Shown here piece after piece: positions 12,610 through 23,900 of a DNA stretch of 64,000 nucleotides. The notes below the pieces were generated by a model. That model saw nothing but the letters and a program-made list of their open reading frames with translations. It did no database searches and was not told where the DNA came from. How positions within the stretch are numbered: the stretch's first letter is position 1; each line of letters begins with the position of its first letter. Origin of the DNA: Tenebrio molitor. Its lineage: Eukaryota > Arthropoda > Insecta > Coleoptera > Tenebrionidae. The translations under genes and the position numbers were made by a program. Location of the stretch: assembly GCF_963966145.1 (NCBI RefSeq), contig NC_091048.1, positions 28,396,001-28,460,000 on the forward strand, written 5' to 3'.

Positions 12610-13431
12610 AAATAAACTACTATTTTAGTGAAATGAAACACTAAGATATTTTTATTAGATCTTAAGGCACTTTCAAGAAATCGTCGACGGCAACAGAGTA
12701 GATACAACGGTACAAAAAAATAATAAGATGATTTTTAAAAAAATCTTGAAATGCTCGGATGAGGAAATCTGGTCGATAATGAGAAATGTAGGTATTCAAT
12801 AATTTTCCGTCGTAAAATAATTTACTAGCTTGCTGTCACTAAAACAGGATTTCCGGTAATTACAGATTAATTACTCGTTGTAATTACATTTTCTCAATTG
12901 AAAATTTACATTTCATTAGCAGAAGGAGCGGTTGTCAGCAACAACACTGACATGACACCACACCGAGCGACATCTATCGAGGAGTAGCGACATCTTACTA
13001 CCAGTTCTCCGCTACTGAAGTCGCTCTGAACTGGACAAAACGTTGCCGAACAAATGAAGGTGTCTATATTTGTGTTTCCTCAACTCAACACCAACCGCCT
13101 CTTGTATTTTTTTTTACATTATTTACAATAAACCACATTTACAAACAATATCGTGACTCAAGGTCACACTGAATAATGTCACATTTTGAAAGTGACCACA
13201 ACTTGACAAACACGAAATCTCAATTAGGTCGTTATTTATTGAATAACAACAAGCGCATCGTTGCCCTCGATTTGGGTAGGAACAGGTTACAACGGCTGGC
13301 GCTTGGTAGTTGTTGTGGTAGTGGCCCGCAAATGGGTGGATTTCCTTGGTCCTTTTCCAAATAAAAAAATATTCACGTCACATTTCCCTTCCAACTCCGG
13401 CGCTCCTACCGCCGCACGTTACTCCGTCTTA
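12610..13431. other. Intergenic, upstream of FAHD2
   Basis: No gene seen. At about 12960-13010 there are two GCGACATCT elements, the reverse complement of an AGATGTCGC sequence similar to the second motif of the array at 3.6-4.7 kb. Confidence 0.5.
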
Positions 13432-13459
13432 TCAGTCCGGCGATCGGTTCTCGTGAAAA
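13432..13459 (+). promoter_or_regulatory. Probable FAHD2 initiator and short 5' UTR
   Basis: TCAGTC at 13432-13437 matches the arthropod initiator consensus and lies 26 bases before the ATG at 13460. No TATA box is visible at the expected upstream distance. The transcription start is inferred. Confidence 0.4.
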
Positions 13460-15070
13460 ATGCGCTCCTCGACAACACTCCTCTGTTTTCTCAACAAGTC
13501 GGCGAAACTGCTCCTCCGCACCGCGCCACATGACGCGATAAGAACCCTCAGTGCTACCGCCGCCACCAACATGCGTTTCGTCCAGTACAGGCTGAAGAAA
13601 GGGGGTTTGCCCCATTTGGGCGGCCAGATCGCCCCCGAAGGCGACATCTTCGACATCAGCAACGTGGACCACTCCATCCCCAACACCCTGACCAAGTTCT
13701 TGGCGACGGGCGACGACGTCTACGAGCGGGCCAAAAGGTGAACAGCTTTCGTGTTGCGCAACAAGTACCGCATCGGGGTCGGGGTTGCAAATGTGCGAAT
13801 TAGGTTACGGCGGCGGCGATCGATCGGCGTCACGGCGAAGGGGGCGGGTGAAGTGTTTAACAAACAGACTATATTTAAGCAGATTCGTCCTCCTGGGATT
13901 ACAACACAATTAATCGACTTAAGACATGTGTTGATGCTACTTAAGCCGATACGTCGACCAATCGAGGGGCTTTATCGACCGCTTTGTTAAAAAAACATAC
14001 TGTCGGTTTATCACCGTTGCGGAATTGTTTGCCAACGAATTATCATTATTAACTCGGGTGAATAACAAAAACAAGCGCATTAAATGATAAAAACACCAAG
14101 AGATAAATTTAAAAAAATTCGCAGAATGCGTTGTTGGAAGCGCTGCAGCGGTGAAAATACCAAACCATAATAATTGTGAATTTTGAACATGCACGCTGTG
14201 TTATGTAACACTTAACACACCGGATCTGAGTCCGCTTGAAATCTCTTGGTCTTTCTTAAATCCCATTTTCCGACAGGATAATCGCGTCGGGCAAGTCCGT
14301 AGTCCCCCTAAAAGACGTCGATTTGCTACCCCCGATCATCAAACCCGACAAGGTCGCTTGCGTGGGCCTCAACTATTCGGGTCACTGCGACGAGCAGCAT
14401 ATCCCGTATCCTGGGGAACCCATGTTCTTCAGCAAGTTCCCGTCGGTGATAGTCGGCCCCCACGACAACATCCAACTGCCGAGCATCAGCAACGTAAGTA
14501 TGGAGAGTTGTCAGGCTGGTTCTATTGGGGTTTGTTGAAGAGCGTCGACTGGGAGGTGGAGCTGGCGGTGGTGATCGGTCGCAAAGCTAAGGCGATCAGG
14601 ACCGACCAAGTGCGCGACTACATTTTCGGGTACACCGTCGCCCAGGATATCAGCGCTAGGGACTGGCAGAAGAAGAGGAACAACGGACAGTTCTTGTTGG
14701 GCAAGAGCATGGACACGTTCTGTCCGTTGGGGCCGGCGGTCGTCACCAGAAACAAAGTCGACCCCAACAACCTCGCCATCAAGTCTTGGGTGAACGGGAA
14801 GCTGAAGCAGAACGGGAACACGTCGGAGATGATCTTCAAAATCGATTTTCTTGTGTCTTACTTGTCTCAGTAGGTTCAACTCCCGCGAGTCTTGTGTTTT
14901 TACTGATTGTGAATCGTAGGATTGTCACGCTGTATCCTGGTGACGTCATTCTAACGGGGACGCCCGCCGGTGTGGGCATGCACCGCAACCCCCCTGAATT
15001 CTTGCACAAAGGTGACGTCTTGGAGAGCGAGATTGAAGGAATTGGCAGGCTCAGGAACGTGATTGTATGA
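13460..15070 (+). CDS. Fumarylacetoacetate hydrolase domain-containing protein 2
   Basis: Four coding exons with clean GT/AG borders: 13460-13737, 14277-14493, 14541-14869 and 14920-15070. The product is a member of the FAH superfamily. The N-terminus is basic and serine/threonine/alanine-rich, as in a mitochondrial targeting sequence. Exon 2 carries the substrate-pocket region VGLNYSGHCDE followed by P.EPMFFSK. Exon 3 has DWEVELAVVIG and TVAQDISARDWQ, which include the metal-binding acidic residues of the family. Exon 4 has LYPGDVILTGTPAGVG, the family signature near the C-terminus. FAHD enzymes hydrolyse or decarboxylate small oxo-acids; the substrate of FAHD2 is not settled. The gene is convergent with MRPL35, with only 44 bp between the two stop codons. 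The ATG at 13460 is the first that gives the targeting-type N-terminus. Confidence 0.92.
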
Positions 15071-15080
15071 TTTTGTACAA

Positions 15081-15100
15081 AATAAATAAAATATTTTATT
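15081..15100. terminator. Palindromic bidirectional polyadenylation signal
   Basis: The 20 bases 'aataaataaaatattttatt' give AATAAA on the plus strand (15081-15086) for FAHD2 and AATAAA on the minus strand (complement of 15095-15100) for MRPL35. They fill almost the whole 44-bp gap between the convergent genes, so the 3' UTRs probably overlap. Confidence 0.75.
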
Positions 15101-15114
15101 ACTAGTTTGACAAA

Positions 15115-15657
15115 TTAACAGTAGGGTACTGTCCCACTCGGTGGGTCAAATGGCTTGGGTTTGGTGGCACTCAAGGGGTACTCTTCGCGCGTGTGGTAGG
15201 GCTCGTAGGGGTCATCGACGTAGTACCTCCTCCTGGTCCAGTAGGGCCCCGCCATTTTGTCCAAAAGCGTGCTCTGAGTCGCGTTGCACAGGACGTGTTG
15301 TCGCAAGCGACGCTTCCTAGGGGGGCTCTTCCGCCACAGCCTCTTGTGGCGGCCGCAAATGGTCCTGACCCACCCGCCCCACGCGAGTCGATAGAATCTG
15401 AGATGTACCGCCCTGACTGACTTCCTTTTGCCCTTCCTCATCGAGAATTTGATCAAGTTTCGCGAGATTATGTTATTGCTGATTTGCGTCAGTTTGGGGT
15501 TGGCCAGCAGACTCGGAGCCGGTGCTGCGATCGTGCGTGGGATGGCCGATGAGAGGCTTCTCTGGATTTGACTGGTGATTGGCGTCGTGTGGACCACATT
15601 TTGGACGATTGGGGCCCGAAACGCGAGCCGGGTAGCTGGAATCAACAACCTGAACAT
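15115..15657 (-). CDS. mRpL35: Mitochondrial ribosomal protein bL35m
   Basis: A single uninterrupted frame of 180 codons. The first ATG in frame is at 15657; one codon upstream is GTG and is not used. The first 75 or so residues are typical of a mitochondrial presequence plus the insect N-terminal extension. The conserved bL35m core follows, with GRHKRLWRKS, then KRRLRQHVLCNATQSTLLDKM and a C-terminal PYWTRRRYYVDDPYEPYH segment. These are hallmarks of the family, a component of the large mitoribosomal subunit. It is intronless, unlike its neighbours, which is common for short ribosomal genes but could also mean an old retrocopy. Its syntenic position between two mitochondrial genes and its intact frame argue for the functional gene. 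It is head-to-head with MIC60. Confidence 0.92.
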   Translation of the reverse strand: MFRLLIPATRLAFRAPIVQNVVHTTPITSQIQRSLSSAIPRTIAAPAPSLLANPKLTQISNNIISRNLIKFSMRKGKRKSVRAVHLRFYRLAWGGWVRTICGRHKRLWRKSPPRKRRLRQHVLCNATQSTLLDKMAGPYWTRRRYYVDDPYEPYHTREEYPLSATKPKPFDPPSGTVPYC

Positions 15658-16043
15658 CACTCTGGGACTTTTGTGTCGTCAGGTTAGTGGAATTGCGTAA
15701 GAATGACGTAACCAATGAGTAGGACAAGGACGAGTATATGTGTATCTGGGGGATTTCACCATGTAACCAACATAAAAACTATCGACCGTTCTAACCTCAA
15801 AATTTACGACCAAAAACAACCCAAATCACCTCATATTTCCACAAGAACGTGTAATTTTAAACGGGTAGTGATACAGGTGTTGTTTGTGTTGCGTTTGGAT
15901 TGAGTTTTGTGCGACTCACCTACGACCAGACCTCTCAGCATTGCGGGATTGAGTGATGTCTGCGCTGTCAAGCTAACTGCAGGGTGTATTTTTGTGTTGG
16001 ATAATTTTTGCTGAAACCGCTCCCAAAGTGGCTGCCCCAGAAG
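15658..16043. promoter_or_regulatory. Bidirectional promoter region, MRPL35 / MIC60
   Basis: This 386-bp gap separates the divergent start codons of two nuclear genes for mitochondrial proteins. At the MRPL35 end it holds a CRE/ATF-like TGACGTAA (15704-15711) directly followed by CCAAT (15712-15716), a CREB/NF-Y type pairing. No TATA box is obvious on either strand. Shared control of both genes is inferred from the layout. Confidence 0.55.
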
Positions 16044-19000
16044 ATGTTAAGAATTGTAGGCAGGTTACCCTCGAAAAATTTACAAGCGGTAAGGCCCCCG
16101 ACTGTATATTATCACTCCATTTATAGACCGTGATGTTATGTCATCCCGTGACTCCTGTAACTCAGACAGTTTGCGTAATTGCGGCTCCGCGGCTCGATTT
16201 TCGCGTTTTTTTTACACGCAAAAACAAGCAAATTACATAATCACGGACTATTATTGGCGATTGTGTAACCTAACCTCAAAAAGTCCCGTCTTTGCAGAAA
16301 TCCCGACGAGTGTTAGAGTTCAAATTGTACAAAAGTGTGAGATGTTATGCTAAAGATATCTGTCCCCCTCCCGCACCCAAAAAGAAACATAGGGGCTCGG
16401 GCGCTATCTACACCTTGGGGGCACTCGCTTTGGTCGGTGGTGCGACGATCGGATACGCCAAATACGATCCCGAGTTCAGGAAGACCCTAGTCGAGTATGT
16501 CCCCTACACGGATAACGTCATCAGGTTCGTGTTCCAAGAAGATCAGAGTCTGCTCGACTCACTCTCCAATGTCTATGAAGATGTGAAGAAGTCCCTGTCT
16601 GGTTTAGTCGGTCAAGTGGGCCAAGAGGCGAAGAAGAAGAAAGATGCCATCATTAAGGAACAAAAGCAGTACAAAGGTAAATCGCTGTCGCTTTGCCGTG
16701 AGTGGCCTAACACGAGTGTTACTAGCGCCCCCTCCCGTAACGCCGGCCCTCGAAGACACCAAAATACCCCAGGAAGGCTACACCGAGATCAGGATCGAGC
16801 AAAAGGACAAAGAAAAAGACGAATGCGAAGTCAAAATTGGTACAGCTGTTTTTACTAAACCCAAATAAAATTAACACGTCCACAAGTTTTTTTTTCTTTC
16901 GTTTTTTTGAATTTGTTGTTTGTTTTGTAGGTGGGGAGGCAAAGGTGCCGCCCAGTGAGGTGTCGGTCCCCGAGACCCACCCTCGGAACTTGGCCGAACT
17001 GGAGGAAAAAATTTGCGAGGCCGCGACCGAAGCCGTCAACGCTTACAACAAGGCCATTTACGATTTGAGAGTGTACAACCAGGAGGTGAACTCGATAATC
17101 GACCAGGCCATAGAGAAGGTGCCGCCCCCGCAGTGGGAGACCCTCAAAGCGAAGACAAAAGAGAAAAACGAGTCGATAAAGCTGGCGGAAAAGAAAGCCG
17201 GCGAAGCGGCACAGAACGTAACGAAACTAAAAGCGTTACTATCGAAACCTAATTTTGAGGCGTCCGCAGCCACCAAAGAGATGGTCAATATTAACGTAGA
17301 GAAGGTCCAGGAGGACATTGAGGCCGCGAGGTCGCAATACGAAGTCGAAAAGAGGATGGGCAACGTCACCGACAAGTACTGGGAGAAGGTGCAGAAGGCG
17401 AGGCAGCACTTCTGCGAAGAGTTGGAGTCGCTGTTTCCGGCGATCGACATTTATAACAAGAAGATGGAAGTTAACGAAACCGATCTGGATTTGTTTATCT
17501 TGCACGCGTATTCTCTCGTTTTGTACTATCAGAAGGAGCTGGCCAAAGCTGAGACGGTGGCGCACGAGAAGCTGCAAGTCGCGCTGGAGACGGCGCGGAA
17601 GAGTGGCTCCGGGGAACCGTTGAATTTGGCCCAGATATGCGAAGCCCTAGAAGAGGAGAGACGCAAGTTGACGCTATGTTTCCAAAAACAGGTCTCGAGT
17701 TGTCTCTATTTCATGTTTGTTGTCAGATAGAAACGTCATTCGCTGCCAACTTAAGAAAATTGATGTTTTGTAGCGTTAACCACCGCAATCTTTAATCGAT
17801 TTTATTTTTGTAGTGCTTAAAATTAAGGAAAGAAGCGGAACACGAGTTGAGGGACCAGATGAAGCGCCAGTCGCAGGTCTTCGCCGATCATCTAGACGAC
17901 GCTGTGACGACTCGTGCCTTGGAAATCGAGCGCACCCTGTCGAGAAAATTCGACGAGGAATTGGAAAAAGAGAGGGTCAAGCAGAAAATGCAACTGGCGG
18001 CGATGGTGGGACGGATGCGGGGTCTAGATCAGTCGCTTAAAGGTTTGTACCGTGAAAAATCGCACCGGAAGTGTCTCCTGGTCGATTTCGTTTGGGGAGT
18101 TTCTGTTTGTCAGGTTGGCACCGTCAAGTGTCACTCGTTTCGTTCAAGTCAAAATGTCCGACAAATTCGAAATTTTCGATCGATCGTAACTGAACGATGG
18201 CGCGTCCAGGAGATACTAGTTGACAATGAGGTAACGCAAAGCCAAAGCCCCAAATCACTTTGACTTTGTCCCGATGTCGTCTCCCGTTTCGACTAGTTTT
18301 TTAACGCTTCCTGTTGCTTTTTGTCTCCCTATGATAGTCGAGGAAATAGACGAAGGTACCGCACCCCTCTCGCAAATCGTTTCATCGATGAATTGATTCT
18401 CTTTTGCAGCTAGGGACGCGGCCGACAAGGCGGCAAAACAGTCGCAGGTCTTGTGGGCGGCGTGCCAGGCCCTGCTCCGCGCGATCAAGACCGGCTGTCC
18501 AGGAATACCGTGGAAGGACCAGTTGAGGCCCCTCAGCCCCGAAATCACGCTGGTGAGGAAAGCTGCAGGTAAGTGGGGGGGCGCCCTCTGCCGGCGTGAC
18601 ATTCGCACCCGGGGTCAAGGCGAAAACGACCTGTGTGCGCATCAATTTTCGAGATCGTTGTGTGTTTTTGTCATTTGCACGTTTTTCGGATGGAATCGGT
18701 AGCGCATTAGCATGAATCTGAGCGGTCACGGACACACCTCTGTTAGCTCACCAGGTATTTTTGGGTTCGTCGTGTCGTGCACGTGGAAAAAACAAAAATC
18801 CAAATTATGGTCGCATAAATCGGTAAAAGTCGCCGGTTTGGAAAGGGCGACAAGGAATTTTTTATTAGTTGCCGTTGGAAGATATGTCAAGGCTCGAATG
18901 TAGGGTAGGTCACGTGGGAAATGTCAAAAATGACGTGCGTGCGAAATGTCATGTGGTGTCGAAGTTCGTTGCCGTCAGATCGCGCAGTTTTGACTGCGGT

Positions 19001-19580
19001 TTAGGGCGAAGGGACGTCGGACGATCGGTCGGGAGTCACCAATGACGGATGGGGTTTCAGCCAAGGGCGACGAGCTCGTCGAAGCGGTGATCAACGGCAT
19101 TCCACAGGAGGCAAAGGATCGGGGCGTCTTCCCCGAGGACGCCCTCCGGGAGCGCTTCCTCAAGGTGGAAGACGTGGCCAGGAAGGTGGCGCTGGTCCCA
19201 GAGGAGGGCGGCGCCCTTCCCCTCCACATCCTCTCCTACATACAGTCGTTTTTCCTCATCAAAAACCCCAGTCCCATACCGCAGGCGGAGCTGAACGACG
19301 AAGAGGTCGACTTCAGCAGGCTGACCACCAACGAGATCCTCCAGAGGGCCAGGTGAGGGGAGCGACGCGAGAAGGGCCCGTCTGAAAAGGGTTCTGTTCC
19401 AGATACTGGCTGGACCGCGGCGATTTCGCCCAAACTCTTAAGTATATGAACCTGTTGCGAGGCGCCCCCAGGTCTATAGCCAGACAGTGGATGAACGAAA
19501 CGAGAATCCTTTTAGAGACACAACAGGCTGCGAACACTTTGATGGCGCACGCCGCATCTAGCGGTCTTTTGCATCTCTAA
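16044..19580 (+). CDS. Mitofilin: MICOS complex subunit MIC60 (mitofilin)
   Basis: Eight coding exons: 16044-16088, 16298-16676, 16726-16839, 16931-17691, 17814-18042, 18410-18568, 19061-19352 and 19403-19580, all in frame across GT/AG borders. The N-terminus (MLRIVGRLPSKNL...) is a basic targeting sequence. A proline/lysine stretch follows, then one membrane segment around GAIYTLGALALVGGATIGY that anchors the protein in the inner membrane. Next comes a long charged, helical coiled-coil region in exon 4 (many K/E/A heptads). The conserved C-terminal mitofilin domain includes DRGVFPEDALRERF and the end LLRGAPRSIARQW...TRILLE. MIC60 shapes cristae junctions and binds other MICOS and outer-membrane proteins. 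The final residues LLHL precede TAA. An 18-bp in-frame microexon candidate lies in intron 5. Confidence 0.93.
18338..18355 (+). other. Candidate 18-nt alternative microexon in MIC60
   Basis: The sequence TCGAGGAAATAGACGAAG is preceded by a strong pyrimidine tract ending 'ccctatgatag' and followed by GTACC. Both flanking exon borders are phase 1, so inclusion would add six residues (VEEIDE) without changing frame, inside the coiled-coil part of MIC60. The donor (GTACCG) is weak, which fits regulated use or a chance match. Confidence 0.3.
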
Positions 19581-19593
19581 AGTTGTATAAATG

Positions 19594-19599
19594 ATTAAA
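19594..19599 (+). terminator. ATTAAA polyadenylation signal, MIC60
   Basis: ATTAAA, the common variant signal, lies 13 bases after the MIC60 stop codon. No AATAAA is closer. Confidence 0.45.
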
Positions 19600-19830
19600 T
19601 TAAATAGTAACAATTACAGTTTTACTTATTTATTACAACTGATGTGCTTTCGATTTATTTTTTCATTGTTATCCTGTGTACGATTTATTTTGAAAGAGGC
19701 CCTTCAGGTGTACGATTAAAGAGGCGATTGTTACACAGCGAGTTTTATTTTCACAAGACAGCAATCGGGATGGGGGTCGGGTCAGGTGGAAAACACATTT
19801 TTGCTTCACGACAAATTGGATTCAATCAGT

Positions 19831-19836
19831 TTTATT
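19831..19836 (-). terminator. AATAAA polyadenylation signal, peptide gene A
   Basis: The complement of 'tttatt' lies 26 bases beyond the stop codon of the minus-strand secreted-peptide gene. Confidence 0.6.
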
Positions 19837-19861
19837 GAGATCCAAATACAAGACTAGACGT

Positions 19862-20156
19862 TTATCCCGAGCGCAGCATGTCTTTGATCTCCTTCACCTT
19901 GTTGAAGGCGGTCATCACCTCCTGGTTGCGCTTGTCCTCGACGAACCTCTCCTCGGCGATCTCCCTCAGCGCGGGCAGGATCTCCTTGAGGAGCTGGTAC
20001 TTCTGCAACGGTCACATAAACACCTGTGGGTATCGATCTGTTATTTACCTCGTTGTATGCAAGAGCGCGGTCATCTGGTCTCGACGGGAAGGCGGAACAG
20101 GCGTTGAAAAGTAGAGCGACGAGGAGGACGCCGATCAGGGAGATGTTGGCGCGCAT
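19862..20156 (-). CDS. Secreted neuropeptide-like precursor A (PDF-like paralogue)
   Basis: Two exons, 20156-20049 and 20002-19862, split by a 46-bp intron; 82 residues. Residues 1-22 form a signal peptide (hydrophobic LIGVLLVALLF then ACSA). The proprotein begins FPSRPDDRALAYNE. A helical spacer (QLLKEILPALREI) leads to a dibasic KR site and then NQEVMTAFNKVKEIKDMLRS-G-stop. The final glycine would give a C-terminal amide. The gene at 26114-26459 has the same arrangement: signal peptide, (F/Y)PS..(P/G)DD start, intron at the same place, KR, N.EV..A...  peptide ending M.R.-G. I therefore call the two paralogues. The mature peptide matches no neuropeptide I know closely. It might be a diverged PDF relative; the function is not established. 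Confidence 0.65.
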
Positions 20157-20203
20157 TTTCGCAATCTGAAGCAGGAAACTTGTCAAGACGAAGTCGGCCC
20201 AAA

Positions 20204-20238
20204 CACTGACAAGGTGCGTCGGAGTGCGCCCCTTTTAT
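20204..20238 (-). promoter_or_regulatory. TATA-Inr core promoter of peptide gene A
   Basis: On the minus strand ATAAAAG (complement of 20232-20238) stands 31 bases upstream of the A of a TCAGTG initiator (complement of 20204-20209). This gives a 5' UTR of about 51 bases to the ATG at 20156. The spacing is canonical for an RNA polymerase II focused promoter. Confidence 0.7.
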
Positions 20239-20980
20239 CCCCGAGGAGCGACAGGAACGTGATCGAGAGGTTGGCGGTTATTTGCAAACCATTAGGAAAA
20301 ATGTGCGATCGGAATTGGAAATTCGAGTGGAGGACGAGGTCTCGGCTCTGGACTCACCTCAGGAGCGAAAGTTCGGAGTCGACTGTGGACGGGCCAGGAG
20401 GGCCCCGTATTTGTACCTGGCCTTATCTGGTGCTAATTCGGCTGTGTGGGTTTTCCTGCAAGGGCTTGGGCTAAAACTGGAACGGGCCAGATGGACGGTG
20501 ATCTCTTCTCGTCTGCTCCTATTTCGGGAGGAGCGATTTTTGGCCCGATTTAATCATTTCTTGGCTAATCCGGCACGGCTCCGTGGGTTTACACGCTCCA
20601 ACATACGGACCAAGCGTTGCAGAACGAGCGTGCTCGTTCCGTTGCAGAATTTTTTCAATAAACCAATTCCTGCGATCGCTCCAGCTTTATCAGTTTGTCT
20701 GTTTGTTGGGGTTCGTCTGAATCAACACCAGACTCTGTCCTGTTTATTTCCGTCGGCCAGGATTAGCCAGATCGGAGGCGAATTGTCATCGATTTCGTTG
20801 TTACTTCGCCTCCTTCTTGAAAATATTTTGCGACATGACTCGACGGTTTGTGGCCAGTTTAATATGAAATTCACGTTTTCCATTAGCGGCGCCTACGTAC
20901 ACGCCGTCATTAAAAGATGTGTCGCTTCGATTTGAATTTGGCCACCTCTGCACGAGTTGACGAACTTTAAGGGGCTTGGA
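20239..20980. other. Intergenic, no gene supported
   Basis: A 217-codon plus-strand frame (20282-20935) covers most of this stretch. It has no recognisable domain, overlaps the promoter side of peptide gene A, and its composition is not that of an ordinary protein. I treat the stretch as non-coding upstream sequence. Confidence 0.5.
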
Positions 20981-20984
20981 CGGG

Positions 20985-23900
20985 AGCTGAGTGACATTTG
21001 TGTAGTCTTTTGTTCTGGTGTGGACAAGTTATGCAAAGGTAGTGGCAGCGGATGAGGAAAACTAGCGACTTGTTGGTGAACTAGTCGCGAAACAAGACCT
21101 GCATGGACAATAAACTCGTTTCACATATTCAAATCAGAAGTCTTGAACTGGGAAAATGTCCCGAAGAGACTCGAAGAACTTGTCACAAGACGCTGCAATT
21201 AACTCCGAATTAACTAATGAATTTAGAGTTCCGCAGAGATGCGTATGAGAATGTTTGAGAGTTACGTTAAGTAGATAATAAAAAAAGTGAAGGAATCTGA
21301 TTTGTTCTTATTTTATTTCGTCAATTATCACCCAAGGACGGTCGAGATATGAAAGTGAAGAAGAAGAAATCTTCGAGGAAGTTTCAGAGATAGAGCTCGT
21401 TGACTAAAAACAAAGAGATTTGTTTTTTGTTTCTTTGTAAAAATATAATTTTCGGATTTATTTCTTTTGTTTTGTTTTGGTGATGTAATTACAAAAACAG
21501 GGAAGATATGCTGTGACAAAGACGATTGGCAACTTGTCAATAAACTGGTTAGTTAGTACACTTGGTGTAATTTTGTTTTCACCAACTTAATTCAACAGGT
21601 AGTGGTTATTTGATTTTGGCACGGCCTTTAGCAGAGCTTGTTAAATGAAATGTTGTTTCTATTTGAATTTTTTACGAAAAAAAAATTAGCCACCAAAATG
21701 TATACCCGCCTATGGGTAAGGGCGAAAATTTTCTGTTGACAGAAACGGAGCCTTGTCAAAAAAGTTACACTGTTATAGAAAAAAAACTAAATTTAACTAA
21801 AATTAAAATTTTCATAGTTACAAAAAAATAAAGACTAAACTCCATTCAAAAATCAAAAAACCACCACCTGTTGCTTTAAGTTGCTAAAATTTAAAAAACC
21901 CTGGGTAGTTATTTTTTCATACTATGTTGGTAACTGTAAATTATGACATTTATTTAAATCAAAATAAAATTCAATTGCTTTGAATTCCGTTCAGATTGCT
22001 TAATTATTGCTCAGCATGTTTCTTTTATTAATTCTTATTATTTTTACTTAAACATGCCCAGAAAAACAAGACACTTAACCTCAAAATTACAATTCTCACC
22101 AAATTTTACACCAGACAGCGTTGCCGATAGTAATTATCGAGGAAAATGCGACGTTGGTGATTGATTTTTTAATGGACTTTAGTTAGTCACACAAAACGAC
22201 TCGTTTGGTAAAGATTGGGGGGCAAAAAATCTTGGAAAATTATTGCGAACTTTACAAAATGTTGTAGAGAAATGTTTCATAAATTGGCGAGTCCTTCCAT
22301 TAGATAAAATGAACACACGTATTTCAGATACACCCTGTATATCCTGAACTAGGAAAATTACAAGGTTATGGAAGAACTCTGTTTTTTTGGTGGCGTTATT
22401 CTGTAAATTAATATAAATGAATGGATTCGGAGTTCCGCAAGGAGTGGTATTGGTCCCCACTCTATTTTTTGGAGATGGTACATTTAAAGGAGTTGCATTT
22501 GTTTGGTGTAATTGTGGAGTTAGTGCAATTAAAACTGAAATTAACGTTAGTCAAGAAGACGAAGAAACATTTGTTTATTTATAATCAAAATGCAAGCACT
22601 TGGTGAAAATTTGTTGTAGACTGAGGATATTAGAACTGCGAAAGTAAAGAAAAAGAAATCACTGAAGAAGTTTTCGTTTTAAATCTTGTTTCAGAAATTC
22701 GGAATCTGCAAATCTTTTCTTGAATGAAATAAGCAGTTTTAGATGTATGTCTTTTGTTGATGCACTTTTGTTGTTGATTTTAGTACCAGAATGGCGATCT
22801 GTAATAAACTAATCAAAAAACGATGCTGGGTGGACAAAAAACTCGATGAAAATGTTTAATATAACTAGCGGTATGATTATTATCGATGATATTATGAGTG
22901 AAATTGAGCTGGAGATTTCACGAGTCCGAAGAACGAGTGAAATGTCCTGCTTCAATTTCACGAATTTAATATCATCCATGAATTATCATACCACGTGTTA
23001 TATTCGGTGAGACAATATAATGAATGAAATACAAAATTATTCATTTATTTGTCAAACTGACAAATTTATGTCAATCAAAAATCGTAATGACGAAAATAAA
23101 CAAGATAATATTTTTTTTGTTTTTTATTATCGCTGTGATAGCCATGCAAGTAAGGACGTTACGCGTTTTGATTGGATCATTCATGATCACGTGATACATG
23201 AATTATATTGTCTGAATTTAGAAAATAAAAATGAAAGATTAAAAGATTTGGTTACAGAATACTGTGCATACTTCTTCATTACTGAGATATTTTATAATAT
23301 AAAACTAGTTAATGTGGAGTTGCGCAGGGAGTCGTGTTAGGCCATATTTCCATATTTGATACATCCATACTATTGCATTGATTTCTTATTTATTTAATGG
23401 TTTTTTCAAGATTCTTATAAATACAATTATCGTCTCGGAATAATGACACTAATGTAATTAAAGACGAAGAATTCACTGAAGAACTCGCAAAGGTAAAACT
23501 TGTCAGAGAAACACAAAAAGAGATTTGCCGGATTTACTTCTTTTATTTTGGTATTGTAATAAAAAACTATGAAGATGTGTCGTAACAAGTACGGTTGTTA
23601 CTTGATTAACAAAACAAGACCTGCGCGAGCAGTTATTGGTTTAAAATATTTTAATGAGAAGTGAAAAATAACTTGGCTAGAGAACATTGTAGAGAAGGGT
23701 TCACCTTCATCGGTGGTGTATTTTATAAATTAAAGTGAATTAATTCGAAGTTTCCCCAGAGAGTCATATTAGTTCCTACTCTATTCCCTGGAGATGGTAC
23801 AGTTGCGGCCAAATAAAAGCGACCACTAAATTGACATTTTATGTCATCTTTATAAATTTTGGTAATTCAGGCTTTTAAAATAAAAGTTTCTCTGGTAACC

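Noticed and set aside
20282..20935. 217-codon open frame on the plus strand
   Set aside because: Lies upstream of peptide gene A on the opposite strand; composition and lack of motifs do not suggest a protein.
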